From the NCBI RefSeq assembly GCF_016107555.1, contig NZ_JABASU010000002.1:1-64000 (forward strand): a DNA stretch of 64,000 nt. The letters are read 5' to 3'. Numbering within the stretch: position 1 is the first letter of the stretch; every line of letters begins with the position of its first letter. Below the pieces are notes generated by a model. The model searched no databases. It was not told where the DNA came from and saw only the letters and a program-made list of their open reading frames with translations. The DNA comes from Psychrobacter celer (GTDB taxonomy: Bacteria; Pseudomonadota; Gammaproteobacteria; Pseudomonadales; Moraxellaceae). Both the position numbers and the translations under genes were made by a program. Positions 53,289 to 60,939 of the stretch are shown here, in pieces.

Positions 53289-54770
53289 TTATACGTTAGC
53301 TGTCGATGGTTTTTCGACACTAGGTTCATGATCCGTTGGATCCGCGACATCTACAGGCTTACCTTCTGGCATCTTGAGTGTTTTATAGCAGTTATATGCC
53401 ATGACAAACATACCCGATACGTATAAGAAGCCACCAAAAGCACGACCGATATACGGGAAGTGTGAGAACTCAACCGTATCAACGAAACTATATACCAAAG
53501 TACCGTCAGGGTTGGTCGCAAGCCACATCATGCCTTGGCCAATACCTGAGATCCACATAGATACGATGTAGAAAACTGTTCCAGCAGTTGCCAGCCAAAA
53601 GTGCGTAGTGATTAAGCTGACAGAGTACATTTTTGGTTTGTTATAGATACGTGGTAACAGTACATATAGCGAACCAATGGTAATCATGCCAACCCAGCCA
53701 AGCGCGCCTGAGTGTACGTGGCCGACTGTCCAGTCAGTATTGTGTGATAGTGCGTTCACCGTCTTGATAGACATCATTGGGCCTTCGAACGTCGACATCG
53801 CGTAGAACGACAATGCCACAATCATAAAGCGAATGATCGGGTCGGTACGCAGCTTATCCCAACTACCTGATAACGTGAGTACACCGTTAATCATACCACC
53901 CCAAGATGGTGCAAATAGAATGATGGAGAATACCATTGCCAATGACTGCGTCCAATCAGGAAGCGCTGAATAATGCAAATGGTGACCACCAGCCCACATA
54001 TATGAAGCAATCAATGCCCAAAAGTGAACGATAGACAAACGGTAAGAATAAATAGGACGACCAATCTGTACAGGAACGAAGTAATACATCATTCCAAGGA
54101 ACGCCGCCGTCAAGTAAAAACCTACCGCGTTGTGCCCGTACCACCATTGCACCATCGCATCAGTTGCACCGCCAAATAGCGAATAAGATTTGAACGCACT
54201 AACAGGAATGGCCATGCTGTTTACGATATGCAGTAGGGCAATCGTAATAATAAAAGCAGCAAAGAACCAGTTAGCCACATAAATATGTGAGGTTTTGCGT
54301 TTGATGATTGTACCAAAAAATACGATGGCATAAGAGATCCATACCAAAGCAATTAAGACATCAATAGGCCACTCAAGCTCAGCGTACTCTTTAGTTGACG
54401 TCAAACCTAGAGGAAGGGTAATAACGGCAGAAACAATCACTGCCTGCCAACCCCAAAAGGTAAACCAAGCTAAGTACGGTGCAAATAGGCGCGTTTTACA
54501 GGTGCGCTGAACGATATAGTAAGACGTTGCGAACAGGGCACAGCCACCGAACGCAAAAATGACCGCATTAGTATGTAGCGGTCTGAGACGACTAAACGTC
54601 AGCCATGGAATGTCAAAGTTGAGTGCTGGCCATGCCAACTGTGAAGCAATGAACACACCAAGACTCATGCCGACGATGCCCCATACTACGGCCATGATCG
54701 TAAAAAAACGTACGATAGTGATTTCGTATTCACGGTCCACTGGGGCGACTGCTGTGTTTTGTAAACTCAT
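53289..54770 (-). CDS. ccoN: cbb3-type oxidase catalytic subunit I
   Basis: 493 residues with about 12 helices. Catalytic subunit of the high-affinity terminal oxidase used at low oxygen. His ligands to the low-spin haem and to haem b3-CuB are visible, e.g. '[14 protein letters not shown]' near 67, '[16 protein letters not shown]' near 213, '[13 protein letters not shown]' near 262 and '[15 protein letters not shown]' near 349. ATG at 54770. First gene of a tightly packed operon. Upstream I see no perfect FNR/Anr box (TTGATN4ATCAA), so oxygen control is not shown by sequence. Confidence 0.96.
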   Translation of the reverse strand: MSLQNTAVAPVDREYEITIVRFFTIMAVVWGIVGMSLGVFIASQLAWPALNFDIPWLTFSRLRPLHTNAVIFAFGGCALFATSYYIVQRTCKTRLFAPYLAWFTFWGWQAVIVSAVITLPLGLTSTKEYAELEWPIDVLIALVWISYAIVFFGTIIKRKTSHIYVANWFFAAFIITIALLHIVNSMAIPVSAFKSYSLFGGATDAMVQWWYGHNAVGFYLTAAFLGMMYYFVPVQIGRPIYSYRLSIVHFWALIASYMWAGGHHLHYSALPDWTQSLAMVFSIILFAPSWGGMINGVLTLSGSWDKLRTDPIIRFMIVALSFYAMSTFEGPMMSIKTVNALSHNTDWTVGHVHSGALGWVGMITIGSLYVLLPRIYNKPKMYSVSLITTHFWLATAGTVFYIVSMWISGIGQGMMWLATNPDGTLVYSFVDTVEFSHFPYIGRAFGGFLYVSGMFVMAYNCYKTLKMPEGKPVDVADPTDHEPSVEKPSTANV

Positions 54771-55643
54771 TGGATGATTCCTTTACAGCCCGAATTATCA
54801 ACAGAATTAACTAACGCTCCGCACCATCTAGAGCTATCTCTTAGATGAACTTAGCGGTACATGCTGTTTTTGGTCTGCCTATTATCCTTAGATTATCACC
54901 TATCTGTCTAAGCTTGCGCTTAATAGCAGCGGGTATTAAAGACCAAAGCGTATTGACGCCAAAGGTTTGTAGCTGCTCGATAGTAGGATTGTTAACAACC
55001 TGTCAAAATAAATAAGCAGATGCGCCGTTTTGAGCATCAAACATCTAATGAGGCAAAGTATTTATCTTAATTATTACTAAAAACGCTGTACCAATGAAGA
55101 TAGATACCAATATCCATAAGGTCCTAAAGCCTACTGACCGTAGATGTATGCTAGCGGCGGCTGACAAAAAAACATGTTTAGGTAATGTTTAGTTAAAACT
55201 CCCGACTCTGTTTAAGGGTATTGTAACGCAATCCTAATCAAATATCATCACACTCATGCGCCAAAATACAAACTCTTTGGTAAAAATCTGAGCAAACAGC
55301 GGAAAATCGCTGTGTCATTTGTGCATTTTATACCCAGTTTTGGGACGGTTCTAAAGGGTGCCTGCGACAAAAAATGCGGTGAATGGTAGGCAAAAACATC
55401 AACGATATCGCCGCAATTATCTTGTATCAGACCCATAATAGTTGCGACTATGCGATTTGAAGTGGCCAGTATTTTTGTAACAATCTCGTCATATGCTGTC
55501 TAAATAGGTTTTACTTATCCGCCGCTCGGCCTTTATAATGTGGCTGAACACAATCGATAACCGCGCACCTTTGGTCGCCTAATCTAAGGTGTGCCCTCGT
55601 TATTGGTACGAGGCGCGTCTTAATAACAATTAAGGATAATAAT
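54771..55643. other. Divergent gap between ccoN and the SCP2-like gene
   Basis: 873 bases with no gene accepted. Left part carries the ccoN promoter (no clear FNR box), right part two stacked hairpins ahead of 55644. A 60-residue minus-strand ORF at 55254-55436 was rejected. Confidence 0.5.
55563..55613 (+). promoter_or_regulatory. Two adjacent hairpins in the leader of the SCP2-like gene
   Basis: GCGCACCTT (55563-55571) pairs with AAGGTGTGC (55586-55594), one G-T step; immediately after, CCTCGT (55595-55600) pairs with ACGAGG (55608-55613). They end 30 bases before the start codon. Confidence 0.45.
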
Positions 55644-56033
55644 ATGGCAGTTTTTTTGACAGATGAATGGTTTGAGCAAGTAGAGCAAATGAGCAATGAC
55701 GCGGGTGAGTTAAACCTGCCGCCTGCCTTGGCAAATATGGTTGTCAATCTAAAAGTGTCTGATGCTGAGCAAGATATCGAGGCCAATTTTGCCAATGGCC
55801 TACTGCACCGCGGTCTAAATGAATCGGCGACAACGACCTTGCTGTTGGATCGTGATATTTTACAATCCATCATCACCGATTTTAATACCAATGAAATCAT
55901 GGGGGCGTTTATGGCAGGCAAGATTCGTGTCGAAGGCGATATGTCACAGCTGATGGCTGTGCAGACCGCGCGTCCAAGTGCTGAGCAAAAAGAGCTATAT
56001 ACTCGTATCAAGTCTATGACGACGATGGCGTAG
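55644..56033 (+). CDS. SCP2 sterol-binding-domain protein
   Basis: 129 residues. 'MAVFLTDEWFEQVEQM' at the start and 'EIMGAFMAGKIRVEGDMSQLMA' near 92-115 (key part AGKIRVEGDMS.LM) are SCP2 landmarks. SCP2-like proteins bind acyl chains or lipids in a hydrophobic tunnel; bacterial single-domain forms are of uncertain role. ATG at 55644 with AAGGA eight bases upstream. Two hairpins precede it. Single gene, ends at a strong terminator. Confidence 0.88.
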   Translation: MAVFLTDEWFEQVEQMSNDAGELNLPPALANMVVNLKVSDAEQDIEANFANGLLHRGLNESATTTLLLDRDILQSIITDFNTNEIMGAFMAGKIRVEGDMSQLMAVQTARPSAEQKELYTRIKSMTTMA

Positions 56034-56090
56034 ATCTTATATTGAGTGGTTTGTACTCAAGCCATTGATATACAATTCACTCAGATATAC

Positions 56091-56119
56091 AAAAGCCCCT
56101 ATTTATTTAGGGGCTTTTT
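56091..56119 (+). terminator. Terminator after the SCP2-like gene
   Basis: AAAAGCCCCTA pairs with TAGGGGCTTTT around a short loop; five T follow. Confidence 0.88.
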
Positions 56120-56213
56120 ATTTGCTCAAACATTCAACTGTCATAGCAGCTGGACAATTATCTGTTTATCGGACAACTGTCTTGTTTCATTAGATTGTAT
56201 CAATTTAATTTTA

Positions 56214-57185
56214 TCAGCTGGCTTTAGACTGCGCCGACGCTTGCTGGTTTTCTTTATAGATGGCGGCTTGGAGCCAAACGTTTGCTTGCACATAGTCGTG
56301 AACAGCAATCGCGGCAGTTTCAGGAGTATTGAGGGCAGCGATACGCACGACGAATGGGTCGGCATCTTGCTCACGTAGGATCACTACATCAAACAACAAA
56401 ATGGATTTGTCATTAAAAGTCGTTTCTTGCTTACCGAGCACTTGACCTTGGCACCAGGCCTCGTCCTCTTGGCCTAAGGTGTCGCCAAATAAATACGCGC
56501 ACATATGACCAAGGTTGATTTCGACAGGTGCCATCTGCTCTTTGGTCTCAGGTTGCCAGTTGCTGATTTGCTCTTGTAGGTCATCTGGGATTTGGCCGTC
56601 ATTGGCAGCGACGATGTCATTAAAAGCACGGTGATAACGAATCGATTCTTGATCCTCTACCATCACCACTTCGTTTTGTTCGCTTAGCTGGATTTCGTGC
56701 GCCCATGCGCTAAAATTGACAAAATAACTGGTGTCTTGCTGATATAAATGGCGATTGGTGGTATAAAGTTGGTCAAAGGCATAAATGATACTGCCATCAG
56801 CCGTGCGTAAGCGCAAAACGGCGTCGTGCGAGTGATCGTTGGCAATGATCCGCTCGATTTTACAATGCAGCCCGTATGGGCTATCGACGCAGGGGTAGGC
56901 ATTGATAAAGCATTCAGGCTTGCCATCTTTCATGGCCAGTACTTGATTGATGTGGCAAGGCTGGTCTTCTGAGAGCAGCAGACAGCTGTCTTTGGCACTG
57001 ATGTTGTTGTTTAGACCTTTGGGCATCGCCGCATGTTCGATCATCTTCTGTAGCCACTCTGGGACGTCGTTACTCATATCGTCTGTCAGAATACGCCAAT
57101 GATCAGCATGGCCGGCTGATTGCTCGTCGCTCAAGGCGACTTTGGTGGGGGACTGGATGTTTTTATATTGGTAGTTGATGGTCAT
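56214..57185 (-). CDS. Conserved hypothetical protein, 323 residues
   Basis: Unrecognised. ATG at 57185. Soluble, acidic, with no signal or helices; Gln/Glu-rich C terminus. Recurring Trp/Tyr/Phe positions ('YFVNFSAWAHEI') and the short blocks 'MCAYLFGDTLGQEDEAWCQG' (in part) and 'LNTPETAAIAVHDYVQANVWLQAAIYKEN' (key: AVHDYVQANVWLQ) may be domain edges. The middle 'YCEA'-type nucleotide motifs are absent. Neighbours: SCP2 gene (convergent) and, after 450 bases, the Lol operon. No function is proposed. Confidence 0.75.
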   Translation of the reverse strand: MTINYQYKNIQSPTKVALSDEQSAGHADHWRILTDDMSNDVPEWLQKMIEHAAMPKGLNNNISAKDSCLLLSEDQPCHINQVLAMKDGKPECFINAYPCVDSPYGLHCKIERIIANDHSHDAVLRLRTADGSIIYAFDQLYTTNRHLYQQDTSYFVNFSAWAHEIQLSEQNEVVMVEDQESIRYHRAFNDIVAANDGQIPDDLQEQISNWQPETKEQMAPVEINLGHMCAYLFGDTLGQEDEAWCQGQVLGKQETTFNDKSILLFDVVILREQDADPFVVRIAALNTPETAAIAVHDYVQANVWLQAAIYKENQQASAQSKAS

Positions 57186-57638
57186 GAGATACTCAAAATT
57201 AAGTCAGCGTGGGGTTTGGACCTAAAGTGACGGGCTTATATACCAATATATCATATCAAAATTGGATGATGATAAGCTGCGACGTTTTAGCGAGAGGTCA
57301 ACAAACCGCAATGAATTAGGGGTTAATGACAATTGTCTTTGGCATATAATATATAGGTATTGCCGCAAGCAATAGCAAGTCCCTCATAAAAAATAATAAC
57401 AAAAGTGAGTTTTTTCGCAAAAAAAATGGACAGTTTGTGCGAATGACTGGCACATATAAGACAAATTGTGTCAAACTAGCTCCCTTTTGACGGCTGCGTT
57501 TGGCTCGTCTGAAACCCTATTTTTGTGTTTGATTTATATGTGGGTATGGTCAGTGTTCTTAGAAAATAGAGCGCGGCACCACCACTTGTTTTTATAACAT
57601 ATATAGAGTCGCACGTAGATAAGATAAAGAGTTTGAAT
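57186..57638. other. Intergenic region before the Lol operon
   Basis: 453 bases, no gene. TATAAT at 57345-57350 and TTGACG at 57487-57492 are not at proper spacing from each other; promoter not fixed. Confidence 0.4.
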
Positions 57639-58874
57639 ATGTTTCGTCCTTTAGCGTTATTTATCGGCTTACGTTATACCCGCGCAGAGCGTAGTAATCG
57701 CTTCATCTCCTTTATATCGCTGATATCCATGATTGGTTTGACGCTTGGCGTTGCGGTATTGATCACGGTGCTTTCGGTGATGAATGGCTTTGATCGTGAG
57801 CTCAAGACCCGTATTTTGGGCATGGTGCCGCAAGCCACGGTGGTGTCATCAGAGATTATGAGTGACTGGCAGGATCTGGCTTCTCAGATCAAAGAAGATC
57901 CTGAGGTCGCAGCAGTTGCGCCATTTATCCAGCTACAGGGGATGCTGACTTCAAACGGCCAAGTCGCGGGTATCATGGTTACAGGTGTCGAGCCTGAATA
58001 CGAAAAAAACGTCTCTATCATCAATGAGCATATGGTCGAAGGCAGTATTGACACCCTACAAAGCGGCGAGTTTAATATTGTGTTGGGTGAGGAGATGGTG
58101 CAATCGCTTGGGCTGCAGCTGGGTGATAAAGTCACGCTGGTATTGCCAGAAGCCTCTCCGTCGCCTGCTGGCGTGATTCCGCGGTTTAAGCGCTTTACCT
58201 TGACGGGGATATTTACCATCAGTCCAGAGGTTGACAGTCTGATGGCGTTTATCCCCATGGGCGATGGCGCCAAACTGCTGCGTCTACCAGAGGGCGCGCA
58301 GGGCGTGCGCATGAAGCTCGATGACATCTTTGCTGCCCCAATGGCAGCAGAAAAAGCGGCGGCCATCGCTCCTGAAAGGCTCTATCCCAGTGACTGGACA
58401 CAGACGCATGGCAATTTGTTTGGTGCCATCCAGATGGAAAAAGCCATGGTCGGTTTGCTGCTGTTTTTGATCATCTTGGTCGCCGCGTTTAATATCGTCT
58501 CAAGCCTTGTGATGCTCGTCACTGACAAAAAAGCCGACATCGCGATTTTAAAGACTTTTGGCGCGTCACCACGTCTGATTACGCAGGTCTTTATGGTACA
58601 GGGTGTGGTGATCGGCTTTATCGGTACTATTGCTGGGACGGTATTGGGTATTATATTTGCCTTGACGGTCAGTGATATCTTGGGCTTTATCAATCAAAGC
58701 TTTGGGCTAAATCTGTTTGATGCCTACTTTATCAATTACTTACCATCGCAGCTGCGTTTGACGGATGTGCTATTGATTACTACGGCCTCGTTTGTACTGA
58801 GCTTTTTGGCCACTATTTATCCAGCACGCCGTGCCGCTAAGATACAACCAGCGCAAACGCTGCGTTATGAGTGA
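57639..58874 (+). CDS. lolC: LolC/LolE-type lipoprotein-releasing permease
   Basis: 411 residues from the ATG at 57639 (TTG at 57633 is also in frame, with AAAGAG upstream). 'MFRPLALFIGLRYTRAERSNRF' is the standard opening (cf. E. coli LolC start 'MYQPVALFIGLRY'); helix 1 near 22-47, periplasmic domain about 48-265, three C-terminal helices with FtsX-type fold. It works with LolD to extract lipoproteins from the inner membrane. Only one permease gene is found beside lolD here, so it may be a homodimeric LolF-like form. Confidence 0.93.
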   Translation: MFRPLALFIGLRYTRAERSNRFISFISLISMIGLTLGVAVLITVLSVMNGFDRELKTRILGMVPQATVVSSEIMSDWQDLASQIKEDPEVAAVAPFIQLQGMLTSNGQVAGIMVTGVEPEYEKNVSIINEHMVEGSIDTLQSGEFNIVLGEEMVQSLGLQLGDKVTLVLPEASPSPAGVIPRFKRFTLTGIFTISPEVDSLMAFIPMGDGAKLLRLPEGAQGVRMKLDDIFAAPMAAEKAAAIAPERLYPSDWTQTHGNLFGAIQMEKAMVGLLLFLIILVAAFNIVSSLVMLVTDKKADIAILKTFGASPRLITQVFMVQGVVIGFIGTIAGTVLGIIFALTVSDILGFINQSFGLNLFDAYFINYLPSQLRLTDVLLITTASFVLSFLATIYPARRAAKIQPAQTLRYE

Positions 58875-58938
58875 TAAACTTACCCAACTGTGCACGATAT
58901 GAAATCAATAGCGATAGCAATAAAATAAAGGAAATACC

Positions 58939-59619
58939 ATGTCTGCCATCTTAGAGGCAAAAAACATCAATAAAATATATGATGAAGGGGCGGTCAGTAC
59001 GCAGGTATTGACAGGTCTGGATTTGACCGTCAATGCAGGCGAGCGTATCGCCATCGTTGGCACCAGTGGCTCGGGAAAAAGCACGTTGCTTCACTTACTG
59101 GGCGGTCTTGATACACCAACCAGTGGTGAGGTTTGGCTACATGGCAAGTTACTCAATAGCATGAATGAGACTGAGCGCGGGGCGATGCGTAATGAGTACT
59201 TGGGATTTATTTACCAGTTTCATCACTTGTTGGCAGAGTTTACCGCGGTCGAAAACGTCGCTATGCCGCTGCTGATGCGCCCAAAAGTATCGACGACTGA
59301 TGCTCGAGATCAAGCCATTGCGATACTAAAGAGTGTCGGTTTGGAGCACCGTTTGACGCACAGACCAGGTGAGCTATCAGGCGGTGAGCGTCAGCGAGTG
59401 GCGATTGCGCGTGCGCTGGTCACCAAGCCCTCACTGATCTTAGCTGATGAGCCAACGGGTAACTTGGACTATGACAACGCCCAGAGTATATTTGGGTTGT
59501 TATCAGAGTTACAAAGCACCATGCAAACGGCGCTACTGATGGTGACTCATGATCGCAGCCTAGCGGCACTGGCAGATCGTCAACTGCTACTGCGTAACGG
59601 TCATTGGGAAGCCTACTAA
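58939..59619 (+). CDS. lolD: Lipoprotein-releasing system ATP-binding protein LolD
   Basis: 226 residues. Walker [10 protein letters not shown] near 40-48, signature LSGGERQR near 145-152, Walker B '[12 protein letters not shown]' near 165-176 and the switch 'MVTHDRSLA' near 203. '[18 protein letters not shown]' is the LolD/MacB-family Q-loop form. ATG at 58939 with AAGGA seven bases upstream, 64 bases after the permease gene, so cotranscribed. Powers release of outer-membrane lipoproteins to LolA. Confidence 0.95.
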   Translation: MSAILEAKNINKIYDEGAVSTQVLTGLDLTVNAGERIAIVGTSGSGKSTLLHLLGGLDTPTSGEVWLHGKLLNSMNETERGAMRNEYLGFIYQFHHLLAEFTAVENVAMPLLMRPKVSTTDARDQAIAILKSVGLEHRLTHRPGELSGGERQRVAIARALVTKPSLILADEPTGNLDYDNAQSIFGLLSELQSTMQTALLMVTHDRSLAALADRQLLLRNGHWEAY

Positions 59620-59727
59620 CGCCCAAGTAGAGGCACACCCAAGCCAATAATAGACTAGAAGAGCTGATATAAAATTCCAATCACAAGCTGATCACTGACA
59701 GCGTTGCTTATAGTTAAAAAGGTGACT

Positions 59728-60048
59728 ATGATGAATAAAGATGACGACCCAATCGCTGCGTTTGGTAGTGCCGAAGAAGGCAATGAGCCGTTGCAGCCGT
59801 ATATCGATCCGGCGCTGTTTGACACCTTAGATAGACAAGCGCAAATAGAGATACTCACACCAATCTTTGATGCGATCACCATCGCAGGCGTGGACTACGA
59901 CCTAAAGGTACAAGACAGCGCCACAGGCAAGCGCTATGTACTGCTCAATGATGACAAAGTGATTGAGGTCTTTATCATGGAAAGTAATCTGACCGACAAG
60001 GTCAAAAACGCCATCGATGCGCACAAAGCGCGTGAAGGCGAGCTATAG
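59728..60048 (+). CDS. Small acidic hypothetical protein
   Basis: About 106 residues. ATG at 59728 or 59731, AAGG five or eight bases upstream. Acidic N terminus ('DDDPIAAFGSAEEGNEPLQP') then a compact alpha/beta stretch 'TIAGVDYDLKVQDSATGKRYVLL' (key VDYDLKV..TGKRYVLL). I do not recognise the family. Follows lolD by about 110 bases on the same strand, so may be a third cotranscribed gene. Confidence 0.65.
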   Translation: MMNKDDDPIAAFGSAEEGNEPLQPYIDPALFDTLDRQAQIEILTPIFDAITIAGVDYDLKVQDSATGKRYVLLNDDKVIEVFIMESNLTDKVKNAIDAHKAREGEL

Positions 60049-60121
60049 CGCGAAGGGCTGGCATGGGACGGCAAATTAGCGGTATTAGCAATAATAGAAG
60101 GACGGTATGACAGAGGCCGTA

Positions 60122-60745
60122 TTAGGGTTTGTCATAAGGCGATTGGTCTGAGGCGTCTTGTTGCCGCTTTTGCCAACTAACGACGGTTTTGTAGCGCCAA
60201 ATAGCCTTGAACGCCAGACCGCAAATAAGACTACTAACCACGGCCAATATCGTCAGGCCAAGACAAAAAGCGGTCAGTGATACTGTGCCTTTATAAGTGA
60301 TAAAGGGGTTGGCACCGTCTGATAATGCCCATAAACTAAAATCAGCAATCATCCGACCGATCAATCGCAGGCTGATCATGGGTACATCGATGATTTTGGC
60401 ACCGATATAATAGCCTGCATAAAATATCGGTAGGCTGGTCACAGGGTTGGTAATCCAAGTCAGGCCAAGCGCCATAGGGACGTTGGCACGAAAAATAAGC
60501 GAGCCGAGTAAGGCCAGCAGCATTTGCCCTGGCAAAGGAAAAAATGCACTGAGTACACCGATATAGACCGCCTTGTTTAAGCTATGGCGGTTAAAATGCC
60601 ATAGACGTGCGTCAGCCAACTGCGGGGCAAACAGTTTTAAGGTACGGCTTTCTAGGATTTTTTCTGGTGTAGGGAGCAGGTCTTTGAGACGTTTTTGGGG
60701 CACAGGATCGCCTTTCATCGTTAACGACAGTCCGCTCAAGCGCAT
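60122..60745 (-). CDS. DUF2062 membrane protein
   Basis: 207 residues. 'RHSLNKAVYIGVLSAFFPLPGQMLLA' in its key parts (VYIGVLSAFFPLPGQM) and 'TWITNPVTSLPIFYAGYYIG' (NPVT..P.FY..Y.IG) are the DUF2062 blocks; three to four helices. Function unknown; often near competence or lipid genes. ATG at 60745 (ATG at 60718 also possible). Convergent with the 59728..60048 gene and divergent from comEC. Confidence 0.85.
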   Translation of the reverse strand: MRLSGLSLTMKGDPVPQKRLKDLLPTPEKILESRTLKLFAPQLADARLWHFNRHSLNKAVYIGVLSAFFPLPGQMLLALLGSLIFRANVPMALGLTWITNPVTSLPIFYAGYYIGAKIIDVPMISLRLIGRMIADFSLWALSDGANPFITYKGTVSLTAFCLGLTILAVVSSLICGLAFKAIWRYKTVVSWQKRQQDASDQSPYDKP

Positions 60746-60939
60746 TGATGGACTGAGATAAAGTAGTATTAATAATAAAAATCAGGCTAAAAGTTTTATT
60801 AGAATATAAAGGCTAACAATGCGAGATCATCCTTAGCGCAATATAGGCAATCAGTATAGGGTAATAGTCGTGTAAATGCTATTGCATGACGTGTCAGTCG
60901 TGATGGGTTTATGATCAAATCCTCGAGCAAGGAGTGCTG

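Noticed and set aside
54771-55250. FNR/Anr box upstream of ccoN
   Set aside because: TTGAGCATCAA near 55033 was considered but has the wrong half-site spacing; no TTGATN4ATCAA seen.
55254-55436. 60-residue minus-strand ORF in the ccoN/SCP2 gap
   Set aside because: No ribosome site, composition unlike a protein, and located in a promoter region.
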